From contig UQFW01000043.1 in the NCBI GenBank assembly GCA_900540405.1, positions 1 through 12,098 of the forward strand: 12,098 nt of DNA. The letters are read 5' to 3'. The translations under genes were made by a program, and so were the position numbers. Shown piece after piece: positions 7,475 through 12,098 of the stretch (the stretch's first letter is position 1; every line of letters starts with the position of its first letter). The notes below the pieces were generated by a model. That model was not told where the DNA came from, did not search any database, and saw only the letters and a list, made by a program, of their open reading frames with translations. The DNA is from Candidatus Avelusimicrobium faecicola. Lineage in GTDB: Bacteria > Elusimicrobiota > Elusimicrobia > Elusimicrobiales > Elusimicrobiaceae.

Positions 7475-7635
7475 TAAATTATGCCACCCGCTACGGTGGT
7501 TTTTGGGGCCCTTAAAAAAGCCCGCAGGTATAAAACACAAAAGGGCGCATTTTTATTGCAAATTTTTTCAAATGCGGGCAAAACGCCCGGCAACCAGGTT
7601 CGCACGGCAGGGGCCTGTTTTATTATAATATAAGT
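7475..7635. other. Divergent promoter spacer with small inverted repeats
   Basis: This spacer between the tolC-like gene (-) and the DUF486 gene (+) has no gene. It contains an inverted repeat GCATTT (7547-7552) / AAATGC (7570-7575), a hairpin CGGGC (7575-7579) / GCCCG (7585-7589), and a 5-bp hairpin CCACC/GGTGG (7484-7499) just upstream of the tolC -10 box. Any of these could be an operator for the pump, but none matches an operator I know. They may be chance. Confidence 0.35.
7624..7629 (+). promoter_or_regulatory. Candidate -10 box giving a leaderless mRNA
   Basis: The perfect TATAAT ends 6 nt before the ATG at 7636, so transcription would start at or within a base or two of the A of the start codon. 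No Shine-Dalgarno lies in the usual window. A partial -35 (TTCGCA, 7599-7604) is 19 nt upstream. The same spacing recurs at 8513-8527. Confidence 0.6.
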
Positions 7636-7968
7636 ATGTGGAAAACCATTTTACTACTCACCGCCTCCAACCTGTTTATGACGGTTGCCTGGTACGGCCA
7701 CTTAAAACATAAAGATAAAGCCCTTTGGCTGGTTATTTTAGCCAGTTGGGGGATTGCCTTTTTTGAATACTGCCTGCAAGTGCCGGCTAACCGTATCGGC
7801 AGCGGTTATTTTACCGTCACCCAATTAAAAGTAATGCAGGAAGTCATCACATTAAGCGTGTTTACGGGCTTTTCCGTTCTGTATTTTAAGGAAACGTTCA
7901 AATGGAACCACCTGGCAGGCTTTTTATGCTTGGTGGCGGCTGTATTTTTTATCTTCAAAAAATGGTAG
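7636..7968 (+). CDS. DUF486 (DMT-superfamily-like) small membrane protein
   Basis: This 110-residue protein has four predicted membrane helices (about 4-20, 29-47, 66-84, 92-107). The family signature is visible as EYCLQVPANRIG (44-55), then the Gln-Leu-Lys-x-x-Gln-Glu-Val segment (63-70) and a C-terminal Lys-Trp (89-90) before the last helix. The length matches DUF486 proteins, which are considered half-size relatives of drug/metabolite transporters and have no established substrate. The ATG is set by the spacing to TATAAT at 7624. It lies divergent from the efflux operon and only 11 nt before the dCMP deaminase gene, so the two are probably co-transcribed. A functional link to either is not evident. 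Confidence 0.88.
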   Translation: MWKTILLLTASNLFMTVAWYGHLKHKDKALWLVILASWGIAFFEYCLQVPANRIGSGYFTVTQLKVMQEVITLSVFTGFSVLYFKETFKWNHLAGFLCLVAAVFFIFKKW

Positions 7969-7979
7969 GATAAATTACC

Positions 7980-8486
7980 ATGAAAAATAAACACAAATTA
8001 TTTATTAAAATGGCGGAACTGGTGGCGGACCAATCCACCTGTTGCCGGCTGAACGTCGGCGCGGTATTGGTAAAAGATAACCGCGTGATAAGCATTGGTT
8101 TTAACGGCACGCCCACCGGCCAACAGCATTGTGAGGAACACTTTACCAAAGTGTATAAAGACCACTATGCCGATAAATACCCCACGTATGCGGATTTTGT
8201 GGCCAGCCGGGATTTTTACGATTTACACGGCAAGTGGTCCATTTCCAACGAACTCCACGCCGAACAAAACGCGATTGCCTTTGCGGCCAAAAACGGCATT
8301 TCCACCGCCGGGGCCGCCGTTTATGTGACGTGGTCCCCCTGCGTACATTGCGCCAAAGTAATTGTAAGCGCGGGTATCAAACAAGTTTATTACTTAAATA
8401 AATACGACCGCAGCCAGGAAGGCATTGTATTTTTGGAAAAAAACGGGATTGAATGCCGCCAATTAACGGCGGAAGACTTAAAATAA
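7980..8486 (+). CDS. Deoxycytidylate (dCMP) deaminase
   Basis: This 168-residue cytosolic zinc enzyme is predicted to convert dCMP to dUMP and ammonia, feeding thymidylate synthesis. The cytidine/deoxycytidylate deaminase signature is complete: HAE at 93-95 (zinc ligand His93, catalytic Glu95) followed by QNAI, and PCVHC at 120-124 (zinc ligands Cys121 and Cys124). The N-terminal Arg23-x-x-VGAVLVKD and the FNGTPTG stretch (41-47) are typical of the dCMP deaminase/ComEB group. The insertion at about 48-90, with Cys51 and His54, is where family members carry extra substrate or structural-zinc elements. The start has AGGA 9 nt upstream, overlapping the TAG of the preceding gene. Nucleotide specificity is inferred from family resemblance. 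Confidence 0.92.
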   Translation: MKNKHKLFIKMAELVADQSTCCRLNVGAVLVKDNRVISIGFNGTPTGQQHCEEHFTKVYKDHYADKYPTYADFVASRDFYDLHGKWSISNELHAEQNAIAFAAKNGISTAGAAVYVTWSPCVHCAKVIVSAGIKQVYYLNKYDRSQEGIVFLEKNGIECRQLTAEDLK

Positions 8487-8512
8487 CCGTTCTTTTACCC
8501 GTTTACATTTAC

Positions 8513-8518
8513 TATAAT
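8513..8518 (+). promoter_or_regulatory. Candidate -10 box giving a leaderless mRNA
   Basis: The perfect TATAAT ends 6 nt before the ATG at 8525, the same geometry as at 7624. No Shine-Dalgarno lies between it and the ATG. The -35 is weak (TTCTTT at 8490-8495, 17-nt spacer). The box also argues against starting the TPR gene at the earlier in-frame codon at 8453, which would lie upstream of the promoter. Confidence 0.6.
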
Positions 8519-8524
8519 AGATAT

Positions 8525-9175
8525 ATGGCTAACAAAACGAATAATCATGATTTTATTACTGCGGGCCTGATTAAATTGGGCTCCTTTTGCAAACGCCGCA
8601 AACAAGCCGTGTTGACCGGGTTGGGCGTTTTAGTGGTGGCTTTGGTGGTAGGCACGGCCTATCAGGCGCACTGCCAAAAAGTAGAAGAAGCCTCTTGGGC
8701 GGATTATTATGTAGCCCAAATGGCGCTACTCAGCGCGGGCCAACAGGAAGCGTTTAATTTACTGGACGCCATCAACCAAAAATATCCGGGCTCCAACGCC
8801 GCGCAATACGCCCAGCTGTTCAAAGGGGATTTGCTCTATTCCCAAGAAAACTACGCCCAAGCGTTAGATGTTTACACCGCCTTGCGCGCGCAAGCCAAAA
8901 ACACGCAAGTAGCCACCGTGGCGGATTTATCGTTAGGGGCGGCGTATCAAGCCACTAAACAATATGATAAATCTATTGAAACCATGAAGCAGTTTATTGC
9001 CCAAAACCCCACCAGTTTTGCGTTGCCGCAAGCGTATTTTACGTTGGCGCTATCGCAAGAGTTGGCCGGGCAAAAGGCCGAGGCGCTGGAAACTTACACC
9101 AAACTGTTGGAAGATTACACCAAAAGTTATTGGGGCGCTTTTGCTAAAGATAAAATTAACGAATTGAAAAAATAA
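8525..9175 (+). CDS. Membrane-anchored TPR protein (YfgM/TPR_21-like)
   Basis: This 216-residue protein has a short basic cytoplasmic N-terminus (Lys-Arg-Arg-Lys at 23-26), one transmembrane helix (about 27-46) and an extracytoplasmic helical-repeat domain. Tetratricopeptide-like helix pairs appear at about 58-90 and 93-124 (with GDLLYSQENYAQAL), at 131-162 (GAAYQATKQYDKSI) and at 168-199 (FTLALSQELAGQKAEAL), the usual Gly/Ala/Tyr/Ala TPR spacing. This architecture matches the YfgM/TPR_21 group, which in E. coli associates with the Sec translocon and periplasmic chaperones. The domain could equally be a general periplasmic scaffold. A start at 8453 is open but overlaps the deaminase gene, so I use 8525. 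It lies 38 nt after the deaminase with no terminator between, so read-through plus its own promoter is likely. Confidence 0.85.
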   Translation: MANKTNNHDFITAGLIKLGSFCKRRKQAVLTGLGVLVVALVVGTAYQAHCQKVEEASWADYYVAQMALLSAGQQEAFNLLDAINQKYPGSNAAQYAQLFKGDLLYSQENYAQALDVYTALRAQAKNTQVATVADLSLGAAYQATKQYDKSIETMKQFIAQNPTSFALPQAYFTLALSQELAGQKAEALETYTKLLEDYTKSYWGAFAKDKINELKK

Positions 9176-9186
9176 TTTTGATAACA

Positions 9187-9220
9187 CCCCCGCACCTTTT
9201 TAACAGGGCGGGGGATTTTT
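9187..9220 (+). terminator. Intrinsic terminator after the TPR gene
   Basis: Stem CCCCCGC (9187-9193) / GCGGGGG (9208-9214) encloses a 14-nt loop and is followed by ATTTTT. It lies 11 nt after the TPR stop and just before the fadL-like gene, so it separates the two transcription units. The stem sequence is identical to that at 2646-2665. Confidence 0.88.
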
Positions 9221-9229
9221 ATGTAGCAC

Positions 9230-9234
9230 AGGAG
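9230..9234 (+). promoter_or_regulatory. Ribosome binding site deciding the fadL-like start
   Basis: AGGAG lies 3 nt before the ATG at 9238, a short but plausible spacing. It selects this ATG over the in-frame TTG at 9178, which would place a terminator hairpin inside the coding region. The promoter is unclear; TATGTA at 9220-9225 is a weak -10 candidate. Confidence 0.75.
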
Positions 9235-9237
9235 ATT

Positions 9238-10467
9238 ATGAAAAAATACTTATCCTACACGCTGGCGGTTATGCTGATGTCTTGGTCCGCCGCGTCTTAC
9301 GGTGCCGGATTCGGCTTGTACGAATACAGCGCCCGCAGTACCGCTATGGGCGGCGCCACTATGGCCAACAAAGCCGAAGCCGCCTCTCTGGCCGCCAACC
9401 CGGCCTTAATTACCGAACTGGACGGCACGCAAGCCCAACTCGGTCTAACCGTGGTGACCGCCAATGCCACCACCACCGTGGACGGCCAATCGCGCGACTT
9501 AAAACGCGACGTTTGGTACCTGCCTAACTTCTACCTGACCCATAAAGTAAGCGACGGCGTTTCCCTCGGTTTAGGCGGTTTTTCCCGCTATGGTTTAGGG
9601 GGGGAATATAAAAACTGGGAAACGTGGGCTGGAAGCCGATTAGCCTACAAAGTAAAATTGGAAACTTTTTCCTTCACGCCCACGATTGCCGTAAAAGCCA
9701 GTGACGAACTTTCCGTGGCTATGGGCTTGGAAGCAATGGTAATCGGTTTCACCCAAAACTCTACGCTTATGCCGGGCGCAACGGCTAACGCTACCGCCTA
9801 CGAAATCAGCGGTTCTGGCGTAAGTTGGGGGGGAAATTTCTCCTTTGTCTATCGTCCCGAATGGGCGGAAAAATGGTCCTTGGGCGCGTTGTACCGCTCC
9901 AAAGTAAAACAAAACTTAAACGGTCGTATTCATGCAGGTATGGAAGTTGCTGCGCCAATCAATATTTTTGACGACGATGCCAAAGGGGCCATTACCCTGC
10001 CGGACAGCCTTTCTGCGGGCATTTCTTTCCGCCCGACGGAAAAGTGGACCTTTGAAACCGGCATTGTAGGCACGTTCTGGAGTGCGTACGACCAAATTTT
10101 AATTGAATACTCAGACCGCGAAAGCACCCCGACGATTCACAATAAAAAAGATTACAAAGACACCTACCGATTGAACTTTGGGGCCGAATACAACCTGAAC
10201 CCCAACTGGGCGGTACGCGCGGGCTATGTGTTTGATAAATCCCCGATTAACGAACATGCCATGGATACCTTGGTGCCTGTGGATGACCGCCATATCGGCA
10301 GCCTGGGTTTTGGTTATAAAAATGAAATATGGAGCGTAGATTTTGCTTACGCGCATATTTTTGCCCGCGACTTGAGCGGTACGGCCAACGCCCAATTTAA
10401 TAAGCCAATGAAGTATAATGACGGCAAGAGCGATATGTTCGGCCTTACCTTTGGCTACAAGTTCTAA
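9238..10467 (+). CDS. FadL/OmpP1-family outer membrane transporter
   Basis: This 409-residue protein is predicted to be a 14-strand outer membrane beta barrel that takes up long-chain fatty acids or other hydrophobic compounds. Residues 1-22 are a signal peptide (Lys2-Lys3, hydrophobic 6-18, Ser20-Tyr-Gly22). The mature protein would then begin Ala-Gly-Phe-Gly like E. coli FadL, whose N-terminus begins Ala-Gly-Phe-Gln. The family's N-terminal plug region follows, with the STAMGGA segment (34-40) and Asn54-Pro-Ala-Leu, the conserved NPA motif. The rest is alternating aromatic/polar beta strands, ending in the C-terminal Phe needed for BAM recognition. The substrate is inferred from family only. 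It forms its own transcription unit between two terminators. Confidence 0.92.
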   Translation: MKKYLSYTLAVMLMSWSAASYGAGFGLYEYSARSTAMGGATMANKAEAASLAANPALITELDGTQAQLGLTVVTANATTTVDGQSRDLKRDVWYLPNFYLTHKVSDGVSLGLGGFSRYGLGGEYKNWETWAGSRLAYKVKLETFSFTPTIAVKASDELSVAMGLEAMVIGFTQNSTLMPGATANATAYEISGSGVSWGGNFSFVYRPEWAEKWSLGALYRSKVKQNLNGRIHAGMEVAAPINIFDDDAKGAITLPDSLSAGISFRPTEKWTFETGIVGTFWSAYDQILIEYSDRESTPTIHNKKDYKDTYRLNFGAEYNLNPNWAVRAGYVFDKSPINEHAMDTLVPVDDRHIGSLGFGYKNEIWSVDFAYAHIFARDLSGTANAQFNKPMKYNDGKSDMFGLTFGYKF

Positions 10468-10493
10468 CCTTGTAATTTTATAAAAAACTATAA

Positions 10494-10523
10494 AAAGAAC
10501 CCCGCCGCCCGGTGGGGTTCTTT
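10494..10523 (+). terminator. Hairpin terminator after the fadL-like gene
   Basis: A perfect 10-bp stem, AAAGAACCCC (10494-10503) / GGGGTTCTTT (10514-10523), can be extended inward by G-T, C-G and C-G pairs to a 4-nt loop. The T residues lie within the stem and the sequence after it (GTGTTAG) is only moderately U-rich, so termination may be weaker than at 2644 or 9187. Confidence 0.75.
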
Positions 10524-10735
10524 GTGTTAGGGTGCGCCGCCAAAGCCGCACAACAGCCGCCAACGCGCCACCGTGTAGCCCTGCCGCGCCATGCTCCTCG
10601 GGCCGCCACCAAAACAGCCCCACCGTCAAAACGCCACCCCGCCGCAAAATCCCGGCCAAAGTTCCACCGCGCACGCCGCTCCACCGTCAAAACACCTCGC
10701 CGCCCCACCAAACATAATAAAAAAATATATATATG
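10524..10735. other. Non-coding C-rich, G- and T-poor convergent spacer
   Basis: No believable gene lies here; several open frames on both strands are low-complexity Pro/Ala/Arg or Gly/Arg translations. In 10561-10680 the + strand has 58 C, 26 A, 25 G and 11 T, a strong strand asymmetry. It holds a 13-bp direct repeat (10620 and 10681) and ends in an A/T tract (10707-10735) just before the pilin terminator. As RNA from the fadL side it would be C-rich and weakly structured, like a Rho utilisation region; this is hypothesis only. Confidence 0.6.
10620..10693. repeat. Direct repeat pair in spacer (13-bp core, 61-bp period)
   Basis: CCACCGTCAAAAC occurs at 10620-10632 and 10681-10693, each followed by a related C-rich stretch (CGCCACCCCGCCG or ACCTCGCCGCCCC from the last shared bases). 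It resembles in style, but not in sequence, the repeat at 2783-2867. Confidence 0.6.
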
Positions 10736-10763
10736 AAAACCCCCCGGGTGGAAAACCCGGGGG
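10736..10763 (-). terminator. Intrinsic terminator of the pilin operon
   Basis: On the minus strand, CCCCCGGG (10763-10756) pairs with CCCGGGGG (10748-10741), an 8-bp GC stem with a 7-nt loop, followed by GTTTTC and an A/T-rich tract. It begins 27 nt after the first-listed pilin gene's stop and faces the fadL terminator. Confidence 0.82.
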
Positions 10764-10790
10764 CTTATCAAAAGCAGAAACGCCTAAAAG

Positions 10791-11246
10791 CTATTTGGTT
10801 AATATCCAGCGGTTATCATTTTCTTTTTCTTTGGCGCCCAGCGTTTTGCATAAGCGGACGGCAAAATCCCGCGCGGCGGCGTTATCATATCCGCACACAA
10901 TGCGCGCCGCATTGGTTTGGTTCCAACGGTAGGCAAACAAATATGTTTTACTGGCGGCCACATCTTTGCGCGTAGCATAAACCGACATTCCGCTATTCAC
11001 CCCATAGTTAAAATTTTTACTGGCCGGTATTTCTATATCCAGTTCTGCGGGGTCCGTGGCATAGCGGTTATTGGCCAAATAAAAAATTTCCTGCGCATCC
11101 CGGATGGTTTTAAGCATAGCCAAGGGCTCGGCCGCGCGCGCCTTTTCCACCGCCATTTCATACTGCGGCAGAGCCACGCCCGCCAAAATGCCGATAATCA
11201 GCACCACTACTAATAATTCAATTAATGTAAACCCTGTTTTTTTCAT
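10791..11246 (-). CDS. Type IV prepilin / pseudopilin (GspG/PilA-like), second of pair
   Basis: This 151-residue prepilin has a short basic leader Met-Lys-Lys-Thr-Gly, the prepilin peptidase site Gly5/Phe6, and TLIELLVVVLIIGILAGVAL with the invariant Glu at mature position 5 (Glu10). The hydrophobic helix continues to about residue 26 and carries the LPQYE-x-AVEKARA stretch. The C-terminal globular part differs from its neighbour. It has two cysteines (Cys118 and Cys133) that could close a D-region disulfide loop. It should be processed at the inner membrane and assembled into a type IV pilus or type II secretion pseudopilus whose machinery is not in this window. RBS AAGGA overlaps the stop of the upstream pilin gene, 9 nt away, so the two are co-transcribed. 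Confidence 0.92.
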   Translation of the reverse strand: MKKTGFTLIELLVVVLIIGILAGVALPQYEMAVEKARAAEPLAMLKTIRDAQEIFYLANNRYATDPAELDIEIPASKNFNYGVNSGMSVYATRKDVAASKTYLFAYRWNQTNAARIVCGYDNAAARDFAVRLCKTLGAKEKENDNRWILTK

Positions 11247-11251
11247 AAAAT
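11134..11251 (-). repeat. Duplicated pilin 5' segment, copy A
   Basis: These 118 bases cover the first about 38 codons and the base positions just before the ATG. They match 11596-11713 with only three mismatches (11154, 11155 and 11193), two of them in codon 31. Third-codon positions are conserved too, beyond what protein constraint requires. Confidence 0.9.
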
Positions 11252-11255
11252 ATCC

Positions 11256-11708
11256 TTAATAAATAATATACGCATTTCCACAATGGGTAAAATCAAACCG
11301 TTCCCGCCCTATTACTTTGCAGAATTTTTCTTCCCCGCAACAATAAATCACGTCTGTACGGTCCGTTGCCGCCACCGGGCGGAATTTACCACTGCCCGCA
11401 ATATAAAAATTCTTGTTTTTATTTTTATACGCATACCGCCCGGAACCAATGGAATCTGCTTCCAAAGTGTAATCCTTCAAATCGGCCGATACGGCTACAT
11501 CCAGTTTATCCAAAGAGTCCGCATACTCCCCATTGGCTAAATGATACACTTCCTGCGCATCTTTCAGCGCTTTAATAGTGGTGACGGCCTCCATAGCGCG
11601 CGCCTTTTCCACCGCTTTTTCATACTGCGGCAGAGCCACGCCCGCCAAAATGCCTATAATCAGCACCACTACTAATAATTCAATTAATGTAAACCCTGTT
11701 TTTTTCAT
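11256..11708 (-). CDS. Type IV prepilin / pseudopilin (GspG/PilA-like), first of pair
   Basis: This 150-residue paralogue of the following gene has residues 1-38 identical except Lys31 for Met. The peptidase site Gly5/Phe6 and Glu10 are intact. The middle (Lys49-Asp50-Ala-Gln-Glu-Val, then Tyr-x-x-Ala-Asn) is still alignable, while the C-terminal half is unrelated by eye. That half has four cysteines (123, 124, 130, 143), including a vicinal pair, against two in the neighbour. The start has AGGAG 5 nt upstream, the best RBS in the pair. It lies 61 nt downstream of the mutY stop. I see no clear terminator for mutY and no clear promoter in that gap, so transcription from mutY or a weak promoter is possible. 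Confidence 0.92.
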   Translation of the reverse strand: MKKTGFTLIELLVVVLIIGILAGVALPQYEKAVEKARAMEAVTTIKALKDAQEVYHLANGEYADSLDKLDVAVSADLKDYTLEADSIGSGRYAYKNKNKNFYIAGSGKFRPVAATDRTDVIYCCGEEKFCKVIGRERFDFTHCGNAYIIY

Positions 11709-11713
11709 AAAAT
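11596..11713 (-). repeat. Duplicated pilin 5' segment, copy B
   Basis: This is the counterpart of 11134-11251 at an offset of 462 bases, with the same three mismatches. Similarity drops sharply at both edges, on the coding side at the end of the N-terminal helix. Confidence 0.9.
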
Positions 11714-11769
11714 CTCCTAATATAAAAAGGATAGCAATTTAAGAGGGGAAATACTATTCCTAAAAATTA

Positions 11770-12098
11770 TTATAAAAGCCCCGCTTTTTGCAAAAGCAGG
11801 TTCACCAGGCGGGATACGGGGTATTGAAACACCTGCGCGCCGGGCACGCGCACAAAGCCGGGCGGCACAGGGGCGCTTGCCGGCAACGCCACTTTATACA
11901 GTTGGGCCCAAATCTTCCGGTGTGATAAAATATGCTTTACTGGGGCCGCCGCCAATACAAACGCCGCATTTTTGGGGAACACTCCCTCAAAAAACTGCCC
12001 CGCGGCCTTTTTTACTGCCGCCGCGGAAAGAACCGCCTGCGGCGTTTCTAATAAAAAAGGCTCATATAACCCCTGCCACACATCACCCGCCGGGCGCT
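11770..12098 (-). CDS. mutY: A/G-specific adenine glycosylase MutY, C-terminal domain (5' end outside window)
   Basis: The frame is open to the right edge and codes the last 109 residues of a protein that begins beyond it. The match is to the NUDIX-like C-terminal domain of MutY, which reads 8-oxoG opposite adenine. After Gly-Asp, the edge shows WQGLYE, then LLET, the HILSHRKIWAQLY segment (typical His-x-x-Ser-His of the family) and the final Tyr-Pro-Val-Ser-Arg-Leu-Val. The catalytic and iron-sulfur parts lie outside the window. The internal GTG at 12081 is not a real start. Where most relatives I recall read Phe-Pro after LYE, this protein has Pro-Phe. Identification rests on the C-terminal domain alone. 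Confidence 0.85.
   Translation of the reverse strand, partial: RPAGDVWQGLYEPFLLETPQAVLSAAAVKKAAGQFFEGVFPKNAAFVLAAAPVKHILSHRKIWAQLYKVALPASAPVPPGFVRVPGAQVFQYPVSRLVNLLLQKAGLL

Noticed and set aside
7459..7605. Longer tolC-like start at 7605
   Set aside because: It would bury the signal peptide behind 49 non-conserved residues and place the -10 box inside the coding region.
8453..8524. Longer TPR-protein start at 8453
   Set aside because: It overlaps the deaminase gene and lies upstream of the TATAAT at 8513; the shorter form gives a normal N-in membrane anchor.
9178..9237. TTG start of the fadL-like frame at 9178
   Set aside because: It would translate a terminator hairpin; AGGAG before 9238 and the clean signal peptide fix the start.
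10618..10693. CRISPR-like direct repeats
   Set aside because: Only two imperfect 13-bp copies with no array, leader or cas genes.
10478..10771. Gly/Arg-rich and Pro/Arg-rich open frames in the spacer after the fadL-like gene
   Set aside because: They overlap terminators on both sides, have no ribosome binding site and are low-complexity on both strands.
11709..11769. Promoter for the pilin pair
   Set aside because: The gap is A/T-rich and has TATATT near the RBS, but no believable -35/-10 pair with room for the ribosome binding site.

Overview
The window looks like chromosomal DNA of a diderm (outer-membrane) bacterium. It encodes a TolC-type outer membrane channel with its HlyD/MacA adaptor, a FadL-type beta-barrel protein and two GspG/PilA-like prepilins. 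The prepilin pair, with an almost invariant N-terminus and Cys-containing variable C-termini, recalls the expanded pilin families of Elusimicrobiota (gut Elusimicrobiaceae). That assignment is an inference from family resemblance, not a database result. I see no phage, transposase, CRISPR array, tRNA or rRNA.

Layout. (1) 1-2627 (+): the 3' part of a very long protein, an Ala/Lys-rich N-terminal region of at least 400 residues fused to a 12-helix MFS-like membrane domain. The gene begins upstream of the window. (2) 2628-2926: a convergent spacer holding two facing intrinsic terminators and a C-rich tract with a short direct repeat. (3) 7458-2927 (-): a compact tripartite efflux operon, tolC-like, macA-like, ABC ATPase, MacB/FtsX-type permease. 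Its junctions are 1-nt gaps or TAATG overlaps. The adaptor carries an 11+6 poly-serine insertion. (4) 7475-7635: a divergent spacer. (5) 7636-9175 (+): DUF486 small membrane protein, dCMP deaminase, and an anchored TPR protein of YfgM/TPR_21 type, ended by a strong terminator. (6) 9238-10467 (+): FadL/OmpP1-like outer membrane protein. (7) 10468-10790: a second convergent spacer, again terminator, C-rich tract, terminator. (8) 11708-10791 (-): two tandem prepilin genes. (9) 12098-11770 (-): the C-terminal end of MutY.

How parts work together. Adaptor, channel, ATPase and permease should form one MacAB-TolC-like pump across both membranes. FadL and TolC are the outer membrane components, and the prepilins feed a type IV pilus or type II secretion-like machine encoded elsewhere. 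The deaminase is housekeeping nucleotide metabolism (dUMP supply), and MutY is DNA repair.

The most interesting signals are these. A TATAAT-N6-ATG arrangement without Shine-Dalgarno occurs in front of two genes, and a close variant in front of tolC, suggesting leaderless or nearly leaderless transcripts. The adaptor has the poly-Ser loop. The MFS domain has an unrecognised N-terminal fusion. The two prepilin genes have 5' ends that are nearly identical in DNA. The C-rich, G-poor tracts behind terminators look rut-like. I found nothing I could call a wholly new system.
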